Positions 12,581 through 24,094 of a stretch of 64,000 nucleotides of DNA are shown in pieces. This DNA is from Epiperipatus broadwayi. Taxonomy: Eukaryota > Onychophora > Udeonychophora > Euonychophora > Peripatidae. The DNA lies in contig JAQFVV010012530.1 of NCBI GenBank assembly GCA_028023455.1, positions 2,438,909-2,502,908 on the forward strand, read 5' to 3'. The position numbers and the translations under genes were made by a program. The notes below the pieces were generated by a model, which worked only from the letters and a program-made list of their open reading frames with translations, ran no database searches and was not told the DNA's origin. Each line of letters begins with the position of its first letter. Position 1 is the stretch's first letter.

Positions 12581-14129
12581 TAGATAATCATTGATTAGTC
12601 AATCTTACTATAAAAAGCACTAGAATAGAGTTACTTATTTTATATATTATTTAAACCAAATAGTGATTTGTTATTATTAATTATTTAGTGAGAGAAAGAA
12701 AAAAAACCAATTCAATTTGATTTAATAAAAAAAAAAGTAAACTATAATCTCAATTAATTAATTATAGCATAACAATACCTATATCACATAATCTTCATAT
12801 GTGAAGTATTCTTCACCTATAGTGAAGTATTCTTCACCTATACTAAAGCCATTTACTGTAAGCTAGAGCAGTCAATGAATTTCAGATAGTATAATATAAT
12901 AAGATCTCTGACTTACTTATGAAGAGCAGAAACCAGAAACTAGTTTTGGATAGTGTTCATTGATTACTCAAGTTTGCAATCGATGGCTCTATAGAAGGAT
13001 GAAGAGAACTGCTGTTACTCAAAATATAGCAAAATTTTTATAAGTAATAAAATTAAAATAACAATAGGATTATAGTTTCTATTTTTACACTACAAGAATC
13101 AATGACTTAAAATAAAACTGATAATATAAGAGTCTTTCTAAATTCCAATTAAATTCCTATTCTAATTATCTTTCTATTTTAAGATTTAAGCAAAATAACA
13201 AGATTATAGAAATTCGTTTACTTTCTGGATCTAAAATAAAGCATTAAAAGAATATGAATATAAACATAAATTTTATATTAAATACTTCATGGAACAATCA
13301 CGTTGGAATATGTGTATTATTTATATTTATAAACATAATGTATTTGATCAATAGTGAAAGTCATTTATGTGCAATTAAAATTGTTAATATAAATTTATAT
13401 ATGTATATTTCATGATTAATTTTAAATGGAATTTAATTGATTCTTTCTACTGCTTTATAATTATCAATTTTATAATATAATAAAATTAAAAAAATTGTTA
13501 GGAATGAAGATGTAATAAATAAATATGCAATTTATAGATTACTGCATTCGATGAACATCTGTAATACTAATAAAATATCTGTAACCAATCAAATTTTTCC
13601 TATTTTCAAGCCCTTTTCTATAACTTGTTACAAATTCTGAAAAGTTATCTTGTAAAAAATATCATAGATCAATTTTTTTTTATGCATGTCTTTCACATGA
13701 TAAATCTATAAACATTAGGTGAATTGCTATTTGAAGCCCTGCCATCCTCATAGAAACAACAATCAGAATATTTTACTTATTTGTCTTAATTACGACCAGT
13801 TTGATTTCAAAGCTAGAATGTTTTTAGCATTGATCATGCATATATAGTGTTCAATTCATCAATTAACTAATATCGATATTCAGAATAAATGAGGATAATT
13901 GATATTTTTAATAAAAGTTATAGATTTGGATTAATATACTTAAGAAATATCTGCAATAAAATCTTCCAGATCCTTTCTCTCTCTTAGAGTTAGCACAATA
14001 AGTAGTTAGAAAAAAGAACAAGTCACTTACTTATGGAAAGACATACTGTGTGTGTATATATGAATATATACACGCATTCTATAAATTGTTTTACAATGTT
14101 GATATTCCTAATCTTCAGAACTATTCCAA
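12581..14129. other. No gene recognised
   Basis: A/T-rich sequence apart from the short palindromic repeat at 12797. No exon of VAMP4 was recognised. Confidence 0.45.
12797..12845. repeat. Two tandem copies of a 23-bp palindromic unit
   Basis: GTGAAGTATTCTTCACCTAT occurs twice in succession. The core GTGAAGTATTCTTCAC is itself nearly palindromic, so hairpins of about 7 bp can form. Confidence 0.55.
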
Positions 14130-14199
14130 TGACATGGAATTAGAACCTGCTAATTGTTTTAAAATATTAACAGATAACGAAAATCAATAAAAAGTTAAC

Positions 14200-15680
14200 T
14201 CAACTGAGAGAGGACCATAATTTGAAGAAATAAAATTATATGAAAATATTTAAAACTGTACATTAAAAAGAATTGAATATCTGGAGTTCTGTAAAATGAT
14301 ACAAAAAAAGAGTTAATAAAGATATAAAAAAATATAATTGTAAAATGGCAAGAAAAACTAAAGAAGAGAATAAAAGATTCAAAAGTGTAAACAACAACTT
14401 TGTAGTAAAAGAAAGTTGTCTCAACAACAAGAAAAAAAGATGAAAGTCTTAATAAAAAAAGAGATATTCATCATAAAATGTGTGGAAGAGTTCTATAAAG
14501 AATTATATAGAAACAAAAAAAAAAAACCAAAATATCCCCTACAATTGCTATATCTTCTGAATTTTCCAAGTATTTTAAATGAAAATGTGAGATATGTAAT
14601 TAAATCTATGAAGAAGGGAAAGCTCTGGGAAATGATGGAATTGTTATTGATATTTAAAAAAGCATAAGGATTAAAAAAATTGTTGACAAAACTAGATAAA
14701 ATGTCTAAATGATAAAGATGTACTAAATTATTGGAAGAATTGAGAAAAATGATAAAAAGATATTAGAAATTACAAATCTGTTAGTCTTTCATTAGTTCTG
14801 TACAAAATCTTTATCATAATAACTACAACTCCTCTACCATGAACACTGAATATAACCAATCAATTAAAATGAATTTTAAAATGATTTTAGTATAGTGGAT
14901 GACATCCAAGTACTAAAAGAAGTTACAGAAAAGCACAATGAATATGCATTGCAATTATGCTTTGGATTTGTAGATTTAAAAAAGGCATTTGATGCTATAA
15001 GCATTTTCATAGTGATTAAAGCTTTGGATCATCAAGATATGGATCAGGGATGTGTTCATATTTTGAAAAATACTTATCAAAATATAACAACAGTGATTAG
15101 ATTACATAGTGACAATAAGAGATTAAAAAACTGACAAAGATTATGATAATTCCATATCTCCAAAACTTTTTAAAGTAATTTTACAAGAAGCATTTTGCGG
15201 ATTAAAATGGAAAATTAAGGGAATAAAAGTAAATGGAGATTATTTACATCATCTCAATTTTACAGATGATGTGAAAGTTTTTACAAAGCTTCAGAACTCC
15301 AAGAAATGTTGCAAAAGTTATCAGATGAAAAAAATAAATTAGGACTAAAGACTAAAATAATGGGCAATAGATCAACTTTCTTATGAATTCCAAAGCAATA
15401 GAGCCATTTGATTATTATTATTGTTAATGGATTTTCTCAAAAAAAAATAAAGATTGATCAACATGAATTAGATGAGGTTAATAATTACATAGATTTGGTC
15501 AGATTATTAAGGCAGATCAAAACTTAATGAATAAAATTAATCATAGAATTAAACTTGGATTGAATGCTTTTAGTAGAAATAACATTAAAAAAAAAAAAAA
15601 CACCTATATATTTAAAAAGAAAGTTTTTACTACATGTGTTTTACCAGTTCTTACTTGTGCATCTGAGGCTGGATACTTAA
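14200..15680 (+). pseudogene. RTE-like LINE reverse transcriptase remnant
   Basis: Two open stretches are clearest. Near 14240-14660 are KRIEYLEFCKMIQKRVNKDI, EFYKELYRN and VIKSMKKGK. At 14895-15134 is DDIQVLKEVTEKHNEYALQL followed by CFGFVDLKKAFDAI, which contains the palm motif FVDxxKAFD with its catalytic aspartate. Later come SPKLFKVILQEAFCGLKWKI and YLHHLNFTDDVKVFTK, where FTDD replaces FADD at the active site. Stops and frameshifts separate the blocks. Confidence 0.8.
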
Positions 15681-15702
15681 AAAAAGGGTAACATACTGAC
15701 TT

Positions 15703-16478
15703 CAGATAATTTAATAAAATTTATTTCCACTTCTCATCCTATTATACATTGATTTATATATATATAAATTACCATATGCGCTTTAAATAAATACTTACAA
15801 TGCAATGTATAAAATAAAATATCTGAAAATTAATAAGTCTAACTAATATAAACCCCTATGTTTTTATTTTGTTTTTTAATAGATTTTTTTTTTTTTCTAA
15901 AAAAATTTTCATTTTTCTTTTTTGCTTGTTCTAATATGAAATTTGCTACATTTAATAAGTTTTTTTTAAAAAATAGCCATGAAATCTTTAAGATTAATTT
16001 ACTGTTTCTAATGCTAAATTGATTTTTTTTTTCAATCAAAATTAAAAAATATAATTTTTAAAAAAATAAGTAAATAAAATATGGAATATTTTCATGATTA
16101 CTGACTGGCTTCTTAAAAGATAATAAGATTTAAAAATGCTTTTATGTTCAAAAACTCAAAGTGAATAAAAAAGATTTGATTTTTAATTATTTTAGTCTAT
16201 ACTGTTTACAACTGCCTGTATAAATCATATAAGCAACTACACACAATTTAAATAAATATAAAAATAACAATGGCTTTATAAAATTCACATATAAATTATG
16301 AAATTTTTCAATTAGAAAGAGGTATTTTAAAAAATCACTAAAAAGCAGGCAGCAGATTTTATGATTCCAATGAGTCTTAATAAAAGATATTAAAGTCATA
16401 ATATAGTTAAAACTGTCAGCATGAAGGAATAAATTTTATTTTATACATTGCATTGTAAAGTTTTCATTTAATAAAGTA
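15703..16478. mobile_element. Non-autonomous DNA element nested in the LINE
   Basis: Near its ends, 15780-15820 and 16434-16478 are inverted copies of one another (core CTTACAATGCAATGTATAAA). The insert splits the coding sequence of the LINE. The exact ends and target duplication were not resolved. The interior has long A- and T-runs and no recognisable transposase. Confidence 0.55.
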
Positions 16479-16485
16479 TGGAGAG

Positions 16486-16800
16486 ATGTATGGTAGAAGT
16501 AACAAGATAAGAATGAAAATGAAATATATGAGTGAGAAATCAAATGGTATCATTGAAAGAGTTAAGACACTGAAATGGAGCTGGATTGGATATTTTGGTA
16601 GAAGAGATAATACTAGATTGACATTTAAAGTTTTAAATTGGATTCCAAGAGACTGTAAAAGATTTACAAAGAAACCAAGGGAGATGGACGAATGAAATAA
16701 AGATGTTTGCTGGTGTGATGTGAAAGTAAGACTAATGGATTAGTAAAACTGGCTTAAACTGGAAAGATCTTCTTCCTGCTGGGAATTGATAATGGTCGAA
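16486..16800 (+). pseudogene. RTE-like LINE C-terminal tail
   Basis: The stretch reads MKMKYMSEKSNGIIERVKTL, WSWIGYFGRRDNTRLTFKVL and NWIPRDCKRFTKKPREMDE. This is the conserved C-terminus of the LINE family seen at 46795-46980 and 2455-2700, where WxWIGHxxRRxxxRWTxKVLxWxPRDxKRPxxxPxxxW is the usual pattern. Another short stretch to 16800 ends at the tail repeat. Confidence 0.8.
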
Positions 16801-17268
16801 AATGTGATGTTGATGATGTGCAATTAATAAAAATATTAGAGTTTGAGCATATAATTTCAAAAAACAAAGCTTAAACATTGCTTAAAGCTCAATACAAAAA
16901 GAAAAAAATCAATAAATAATATTGTTATTGCTGTTATTCACTTACACAGAATCAAAATAATACTTTCAACAGATATCAAAAAAGTTCTCTTGAAAACAAA
17001 GTTTAAATTTATGAGCATATGTCAGGAGAAACTACTTTTGTAATCATTTTTAGAAACGTTCATTAATGTAAGATAACAAGCAAATTAAATATTCACAAGA
17101 AAAACCATTTTAAAACTAAATTCTGATGTTTGTAGCCACAAATTAGTAAATCACCTTATCTCAAGATGCATGAAAGTGATAAAATACAATGTTATCTATT
17201 AATAGCTATATCTTGTTTATAAGATTAAAACTCGAATATTTGTTTAATAAGCGAAAAGAAATACTTAC

Positions 17269-17334
17269 CCTTTCAGAATCTCTGGCACTTGAGAGATCTT
17301 CATGATCTAAATGGCGTTTAAATTTGGGAGGCAT
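17269..17334 (-). CDS. VAMP4: VAMP4 homologue, first coding exon (22 codons)
   Basis: VAMP4 is a tail-anchored R-SNARE of the trans-Golgi network and endosomes that drives vesicle fusion. Read on the minus strand, the exon starts with ATG at 17334 and encodes MPPKFKRHLDHEDLSSARDS followed by ER. It ends at AGG before a consensus donor GTAAGT (phase 0). The start MPPKFKRHL, the acidic residues after it and the ending SER match the vertebrate VAMP4 N-terminus, and the known family continues RNLLE straight after this point. The SNARE helix and membrane anchor are not here. I scanned 1-17268 by eye for the next exon and did not find it, so the intron is probably longer than 17 kb. The gene is divergent from NUP214. 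The identification rests on 22 residues, but the opening is distinctive. Confidence 0.86.
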
Positions 17335-18035
17335 AGTAAAATAAATTTATTGTGAAAATTATTAAATAGAATTTGTTTGCGAATACTTTAAGAGTACCAT
17401 TTGATACACATTCAAATTTCAGTTAACTTTTGATATATTCAGTAAGAAATAAAAAAAAAATTATATATATAATTTAGAAGTAAAATATATTTTCATTTTA
17501 GTATTTTATCATAATAATATTGATTTAACATATTTTTAATACTTAATATTAGCAAGCATGTTATAAATATAGCAGATACACATTGGCTAAAATAAGAATA
17601 ACGCATCTACGGCCATGTTTACAAAATTTTTAATTCTCATTGGATTTTAATTTTTTTTAATAATTTTTTTAAAAAGCAGAATATTTTTAATTAGTTAATG
17701 AATTTATTTTTATATAAATTTTTACTGTATTTGGTAAAATATACATTTATGTATATTTTAAATAAAAATTACAACTAATTTATAATTACAACTAATTGTA
17801 GCTTAAGTTTATATTTTATTGCGGAACTACTTTACTAAGTAACGCTAGATCGCAAATTGTATGTTTTTATTATTTGTGGTAATTTATTATTGAACTATTA
17901 TTTATTTTTACTTTTCCTTACAATTTAGAAAATTCTTGATTTTTTTAAAATATATATTTTGTGCAGGAACTGATCGTGAAAGTGTAGTTTACACACATGC
18001 AGTAGTTATATATTGTTTCGAATTAAAAATACAAG
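17335..18035. promoter_or_regulatory. Shared divergent promoter region of VAMP4 and NUP214
   Basis: These 701 bp separate the two start codons and must hold both 5' UTRs and core promoters, unless either gene has a distant non-coding first exon. The sequence is mostly A/T runs. A slightly less A/T-rich part lies near 17820-18035, with several CpG dinucleotides just ahead of the NUP214 start. I see no convincing TATA or initiator placement. That it acts as a bidirectional promoter is inferred from the arrangement. Confidence 0.55.
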
Positions 18036-18071
18036 ATGCCGTGCGAATGTGGAGAAACAGTAGAAGTGAAG
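18036..18071 (+). CDS. NUP214: NUP214 homologue, coding exon 1
   Basis: NUP214 sits on the cytoplasmic face of the nuclear pore with NUP88, where its N-terminal beta-propeller binds the mRNA-export helicase DDX19 and its FG repeats bind export receptors. This short exon encodes MPCECGETVEVK and stops at AAG before GTATTA (phase 0). The start was chosen because this ATG is the only one that joins the conserved exon 2 in frame. It contains three acidic residues, as the human N-terminus does before its MKDFQF segment. The intron that follows is only 86 bp, very short beside the 10-19 kb introns later in the gene. On its own the exon would be unrecognisable; support comes from correct splicing into exon 2. 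Confidence 0.82.
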
Positions 18072-18157
18072 GTATTATTAGGGTTTTTTTTTTTAATGTA
18101 TATTTTTGAATGAAAATTTTTGATAATTTTACAACTTGTTATTGCAAATCTGTTTAG

Positions 18158-18284
18158 GATTTTCATTTCAAGCAGATGCGAAAAATATATATTAAGGATT
18201 TCCCCGATGGTTTAAAAGTTGGCAGTGTTAATCTACTTGCTGTATCTAATAAGTTTGGATTAATTTTTGTAGGATTATCTAAAG
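18158..18284 (+). CDS. NUP214: NUP214 homologue, coding exon 2 (propeller blade 1)
   Basis: The exon follows a TTTAG acceptor and ends in phase 1 at AAAG before GTAAGG. It encodes 42 residues that begin DFHFKQMRKIYIKDFPDG and go on to NLLAVSNKFGLIFVGLSK. Known NUP214 proteins have DFQF near residue 15 and LLAVSNKYGLVFAG in the first propeller strand, so the match is strong and collinear. The next exon completes the split glycine codon to give SKGIRVFE, which corresponds to the SGLQIF strand of the human protein. The 18.8-kb intron after it holds a Merlin transposon, a minisatellite, a hAT element and LINE debris. Confidence 0.94.
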
Positions 18285-18592
18285 GTAAGGATTTTAATAT
18301 TAAAACTAATTGTATTTAATTATTAGTCAAATTAATAGTCGTTTGGTAAATTGCTTTCTGAGTAATTTGGTATTCGATCATCGAACTTAAGCTGAGTCTG
18401 ACATTGTCATTTGATCAAGCAGAGATTATTTTAGTTTCCTCGTGAGGAAATTTATCTTGGAATTTTTATATATTAACCTATCTCTGCGTTCTATCTCGTA
18501 ATGCAATTATTTGATAGAAATAATTTAACTGCATTTTTATATAAATCAACCAAGTTCTCCATTTGTCAATTTTTGTCATAACTGAAAAACTC

Positions 18593-19537
18593 GGTAAAGG
18601 TTTACTTTAGCGACCAGGGCATATTCGCCATCTAGTTTTTAAAATTAGAACTAAAATCTTACGTATCTGCTCATATTACAATTACAGTAAATATTTATTA
18701 ATTAAAACGTAAAAGATAATAAATAAAAAAATAATTTACCTTTTTAAGCATAATTATGCCCTATGCATAGCAGGAAGTTGGAAAAAAAGGCGGCAGTGCT
18801 ATATCTACTGCGGAAGGCAAATTCTTGGAGGTACGATGAAAATAAAGCCCTGCTGGTACCAGATTGGAATTTCAGCTTACGCTTGGCCCTCATCCACATA
18901 TTCTCAATATTCTGGGTATGTATGTCTTGGTCTTCGGGATTCATGAAGTTGTTCTGATCGACGACAACCGAATGCATGTACACCCCATTGCTAAGTCTGC
19001 AGATATTATTGTACGCAGCCCAGCCATCTGAAATTATGCGAGTCCCTGGTAAAATGTACTGCTGGATTAGGGCCTCCAATGAGCCAGCCGTTCTATCCGC
19101 AACTTCTGTCAAGAAGCACTTCCTTGACCCTCTTTCAATACCACCAAAGACCCGATGCCCTCTATGTAGTCCCCCTGTGGTATTTTCTGTGGAAATAATA
19201 TGTTTCGTCGATTTCGATGACTAATGGCTCCCCATTGTCATCTATTCCGCCGAGAACCATCGAGATAGTTTAAATTCTTAAGTTATAAATGCCGATAGTT
19301 TAAATTCTTAAGTTTCAAATAATTTAAACTAATTATTTTAATTAAACTAGTGTAATTATTCCAACTTCTTTAAAATGGTAAATATTTTTTTTTATCTTTT
19401 ACATTTTAATAAATTTTAATGTAATTGTAATGTAGTAGTATATACGTAAGATTTTCGAATAATAATTTACTTATAATTTTGAAAACTAGAGGGCGAACAT
19501 GATTTTTATGCTGTGGTCGCTAAAGTAAACCTTTACC
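18593..19537 (-). mobile_element. Merlin (IS1016/IS1595-like) DNA transposon, 945 bp, with target duplication
   Basis: The termini are perfect inverted repeats for at least 24 bp, starting GGTAAAGGTTTACTTTAG and continuing with partial similarity up to about 55 bp. The element is bounded on both sides by the identical 8-bp direct repeat AAAAACTC (18585-18592 and 19538-19545). An 8- to 9-bp duplication is the hallmark of the Merlin superfamily, and the internal gene is of the matching transposase family. The N-terminal third of the transposase is missing and the remainder is frameshifted, so this is an internally deleted, non-autonomous copy. A 22-bp segment (CGATAGTTTAAATTCTTAAG...) is duplicated in its non-coding end near 19261-19315. 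It lies in a NUP214 intron, antisense to the gene. Confidence 0.93.
18744..19260 (-). pseudogene. Merlin/ISXO2-like DDE transposase, N-truncated and frameshifted
   Basis: This is the catalytic core of a DDE transposase of the IS1595/ISXO2 type, which cuts and pastes the surrounding element. All three catalytic positions can be read: D in VIEIDET, D in IISDGWAAY and E in NIENMWMRAKRKL. The family motifs HRKYHRG, VFGGIERGSRKCFL and EVADRTAGSLEALI are present. HRKYHRG and VFGGIERG lie in different frames, so there is a frameshift with a stop near 19160. The usual N-terminal DNA-binding part, normally around 100 residues, is absent: sequence upstream of 19260 up to the terminal repeat is non-coding. 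The protein cannot be made intact. Confidence 0.9.
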
Positions 19538-20044
19538 AAAAACTCATCCAACTGTCTTTCGATGATGTTTAAATTTTTTAAATAAAAGATACCTTCACAC
19601 AAATTTTGATGGATTTAATTTATATTATTTAATTAGTAATTTCATATATATACAAATCCGATTACTTTTCATGTATAGTTATTTTCCAAATATATCATAC
19701 AAGTTATATTGTTATCCGTTTTTTATAACAATTCTTTATTTTTAGTACAATGCTTAAATAAGTATATTGATATGTATTATATATACATAGAACATATTAA
19801 TATCAAGTGTACACCATTTACACAAATATTACTTGCTTCAAATTCAGTTAAATTCCCGCCAAAATTTTTACATTATTTCTTTTTCTGAAAAATTTATTCT
19901 GTTTATACACTTGTTATAAGATTATTTAATTGCTCTCATAAATTTATTATTATTATGGGTATATTATATTTATATGTGTATATATAAACACAGACGTGTG
20001 TTAATATGTTTATACTATATTTACTAATAATATATAAAACAAAT

Positions 20045-20620
20045 TTATGCTTGTATTTACAATATATTTTACCAATATCTATAGTATACCTGCTATCGTT
20101 GGTGAAGTATAGCACCTAGTTCTGAGGTGAGCTATAGAAGAAGGATGGCAATTGCCCTTATAAGTTTTCTACCATCTCCAATTGTATTTTGTTAACCTGC
20201 CTCATGAGTAGGTTTGATGATACTTCCAGCTGTACTATGACAGCTTGCCTCATACCAATGTTTGGTTTTAGCAGCTTCTAATCCTAAATGTGGACTTGTC
20301 TCACTGAGTCAACTGTTTAGCTTAACCAGTATTGTCTGGAGAACGGAGATTCTGTCTTTCAGCTTTGTGGCAGTAGTTCTCTGACCCTACCTTTAAAAAG
20401 GTTATTTACTGCCAGATCCCCACCCTTAATGGAAACATTCAGATTCAGTGAGCATCATCACTATTGGCCCATTCTTGCCATTGGCTATCCGTTATCTATA
20501 TATATGCATAGGTTCATGGCAATGAAAGCTCAATCCGATCTAGATAAGATGGAATCTGAACTAACTCATTATTTAAAGACAAGATGTCATATGACAATTA
20601 CTATTTCAAACACCAAAAAT
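20045..20620. repeat. Dispersed repeat B, copy 1
   Basis: About 550 bp whose reverse complement recurs at 38625-39090. Landmarks are GGGCAATTGCC-type words, CAGCTGTA, TTTAGCTTAACCA, GATTCAGTGAGCATCAT and TCTAGATAAGATGGAATCTG. It is less A/T-rich than its surroundings. The short open frame inside it is not conserved in the other copy. Confidence 0.75.
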
Positions 20621-20794
20621 TCCTTAAGTAAAAATACTATAAAAACGTACAAATTATGATAAATGAATTCTTCCAATTAATTTTTTTTTAGTCAAGGAAT
20701 AGAATGATGATAATGTAGAATTTACATAAAGTAGGAGTGAAATAATATTTTTATAATAATGCATTTCATATTAATATGATGTTTTATGTATATA

Positions 20795-21005
20795 TGGTAT
20801 CACTTTCAACTATTATTGATCCCTTGCAGGATAAAGGTCTCCAAGATTATTCCAATTTCTCCGATCCCTAACTTCTTCTTATGTCAGCAAACTTACTTAT
20901 TTTATTTATCCAGTTTATGTGTGGTCTCTTTCTAGGTTTTTTTTCAATTTCATGAGATCTACCTTAAAACTTCGACTGCCCAATTATTATGATATATTAA
21001 TATTT
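20795..21005 (-). pseudogene. RTE-like LINE 3' fragment
   Basis: This 210-bp piece aligns by eye with 2480-2690 in the same orientation. Shared words include ATGTGGTCTCTTTCTAG, and the 3' coding end (TTGCAGGATAAAGG...) is collinear with the CTGCAGGATGGTC end there. Only the last 60-70 codons of the LINE are represented. Confidence 0.6.
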
Positions 21006-23170
21006 ATATTGCTTTTTAAATTATGTACCTTGAAAATAATTATACAAGAAAAATAATTGAAGTGGTGGAATTGTAAATATGTAAAAATTACTGATTCAAA
21101 AGTATAAGCAAGATTTGTGTGGGAATGTGATTTTTTTAAAACATTATAATATTTCGAATCAAGGAAAACAGAGTAATCCTTTTCAACATATTTTCAATAT
21201 ATGTGTAACTAATTATTTTTATAGTTTATGATATGGTTCTAAAATTGAAATGATAGTTAAAAATGTTTACTAACATTATACTCTTATTTTTAAAATATTT
21301 AAGAGAACATAATAAATTGTGTTAAGTGGGAATGGCAAGCAATGGCGATTTATCCCCAATGATTATCAAGTGCTATTGCTTAATCTTAATATATCTAATC
21401 ATTCTAACTTGTGTTTGCATAGTAACTTAAGCGTACATAGTTTTGACAGATTTCAGTAGAGAAAAAACCTTAATAAAATAAACTGAAAATTTTAGAACAA
21501 TTAACTAAATCTTTTATTCAATTAAGGTATTTCTGGAAACCTTTAATTAGCATATTTTCAGTAGATTTAGATATGTTTATGGGCAAAGAATGGTATGAGT
21601 GAATTTAAGAAAGAGTAGAGGAACAACGAACTTGCAATGTTGATACTTATTGTTGAGAAATATATAAATGGAAGTTAATAATACTGTAGTTTCATTTATT
21701 TTCAAATCACATTTGATAGATTTTTTTTAAACAGCTTAACTATTAACAATTATCATAAAGGAGTTTGTATATGCTGGATATATATAATTATGTAGAATGA
21801 AGTTAATCTTCTGACCCGTGCTGTTTGTTTTAATGTTCTACGTAATTACATATATATCCAGCGCTAAACTATTAATTTATATACATTCTGTATTAAGAAA
21901 ATAGAAATTCATTTAACATTACAATACTAGCCAAAAAATAAAATTTTATTGAAATTCTTCCACAACCATGGTTTCATCTATTAACAGATAGACCTTTTCA
22001 AGTGAAATTTAACTAAACATACAACATATATACACAAAACAAATAGCCTTTCCATCTTCACTTCAAAAACCATCAAAGGATGTCATCATGATATTGATGG
22101 CTTCAGATTCAAAAAATTTTATCATCAAAGTTTCTTTTATTAATATATACTAATATACATTTAATCGCAAGTGATTAAAAATGAGAAATTTTCTCCTGTG
22201 ATATACCAACAAAATTTGTACAATTCAGTTGACAATTAAAATATCCGGTACATAATATGATAAGCCCTGCATTAAACACAGTCAGTAAGTGTTGGATTAT
22301 ATAAGAATAAACTCTAAGCACAAATGATTCACTTGTATTTTTAAAACTCTTTAATGATTGGTGAGTGCGCGTATATTTATACATTAAAACAAACTGCAGG
22401 TGAGAAGATTAATTTTCTTCTATATTGAAACAGGAATGCTGTTCCTCATATAAATATTCAAAAGACCCCCCCCCCATTCAAAAATGTCTAGCGTGATTCA
22501 GTCTAATTGGAAACGCGATAAAGTTGTGATTCGTTAAAAATGAAAAATAAAATCATATTTTTGGTTTTTAGTATTGATGGATTTAAATAAAATGTTATAT
22601 CGTCTTATTTTATTTTATTTTTATCTGTCTCAATAAAAAAAAAAAAGAGAAATTAATTATCCAATCATTAAAAAGAAAGAAAAAAGATACTTGGGTTAAA
22701 CTGAGGCAGTATTCAAATTAGACACGTCGTTGAAGGAAAAAGAACTTTTTTTTTTCTCTCTCGTCTTACACAGAGAGTTTTAACAAACGTGAAAATGAAA
22801 AAAAGGGGTTTTACTAGAGAAATTATAATAAAAATGGAATAAATTAGAAGCTCCACTCTCTCCACACTATGCCATGACTCTCCATAAATGAAATAGTCCG
22901 CCTTCTTCTTGAATAAACTGGACTGCAAAACTGGAAGGTAATTTTTATAAAATACTAAAACATATTTATCATATGTTATGAAATGAATTTACAAAACTGT
23001 TGCATACGTTTTGTTTAATAAAATATTAAGACACCTTTATTATAGCTTTATATTTGACTAAATTATAAATGCTTTAATTGTTAAATTATAAATGCTCCAC
23101 AAGCCAAACAGAATTTATGTATAAGAATGTAGCTTTATATTTGACTAAATTATAAATGCTTTAATTGTTA
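21006..23170. other. NUP214 intron, no exon recognised
   Basis: A/T-rich, with a short inverted repeat (21773), a C-run near 22470 and long A-runs. Minus-strand open frames at 22175 and 22713 are not supported by any motif. Confidence 0.5.
21773..21862. repeat. Short inverted repeat (about 25-bp arms)
   Basis: GCTGGATATATATAATTATG at the left pairs with CGTAATTACATATATATCCA at the right around a 38-bp loop. It could be a small MITE or a hairpin. Confidence 0.6.
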
Positions 23171-24094
23171 AATGAATTATTGAATAAATCACAAATGCTA
23201 TACTACTTTTAAGCCTCTACACATAAATGAATTCAAAATGAATTATTGTATAAATCATAAATGCTATACTACTTCTAAGCCTCTACACATAAATGAATTC
23301 AAAATGAATTATTGTATAAATCATAAATGATATACTACTTCTAAGCCTCTACACATAAATGAATTCAAAATGAATTATTGTATAAATTATAAATGCTATA
23401 CTACTTCTAAGTCTCTACACATAAATGAATTCAAAATGAATTATTATATAAATCATAAATGCTATACTACTTCTAAGCCTCTACACATAAATGAATTCAA
23501 AATGAATTATTGTATAAATCATAAATGCTATACTACTTCTAAGCCTCTACACATAAATGAATTCAAAATGAATTATTGTATAAATCATAAATGCTATACT
23601 ACTTCTAAGCCTCTACACATAAATGAATTCAAAATGAATTATTGTATAAATCATAAATGCTATACTACTTCTAAGCCTCTACACATAAATGAATTCAAAA
23701 TGAATTATTGTATAAATCATAAATGCTATACTACTTCTAAGCCTCTACACATAAATGAATTCAAAATGAATTATTGTATAAATCATAAATGCTATACTAC
23801 TTCTAAGCCTCTACACATAAATGAATTCAAAATGAATTATTGTATAAATCATAAATGCTATACTACTTCTAAGTCTCTATACATAAATGAATTCAAAATG
23901 AATTATTATATAAATCATAAATGCTATACTACTTCTAAGCCTCTACATATAAATGAATTCAAAATGAATTATTGCATAAATCATAAATGCTATACTACTT
24001 CTAAGCCTCTACACATAAATGAATTCAAAATGAATAATTGTATAAATCATAAATGCTTTACTGCTTCTAAGATTCTTCTCTTAAATGAATTCAA
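23171..24094. repeat. Minisatellite: 14 tandem 66-bp units
   Basis: Unit boundaries recur every 66 bp from 23171 (AATGAATTATTGTATAAATC...ACACATAAATGAATTCAA). Each unit has one GAATTC site. Central units are almost identical; the first and last are divergent, and degenerate half-units continue to about 24180. Because 66 is divisible by three, one frame stays open over about 245 codons (22-residue repeat MNYCINHKCYTTSKPLHINE plus FK). This is best explained by the unit length rather than by a gene. A 44-bp segment just upstream is also duplicated (23045-23087, 23131-23173). Confidence 0.95.

Larger units (their letters stand above)
14130..16860 (+). mobile_element. RTE-like LINE copy, 5'-truncated, split by a nested insertion
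   Basis: Reverse-transcriptase and C-terminal segments on the plus strand, interrupted at about 15703-16478 by an unrelated element with inverted ends. The joined halves read continuously across the gap (LTCASEAGY... before, VEVTR-like and then MKYMSEKSNGIIERVKTLKW after). The tail near 16800-16820 is ATGTGATGTTGATGATG, the RTE-type repeat. It is not full length: no endonuclease domain was recognised upstream. Confidence 0.8.

Noticed and set aside
18763-19224. Plus-strand open frames over the Merlin element
   Set aside because: They are antisense to the recognisable DDE transposase and share no motif with any family.
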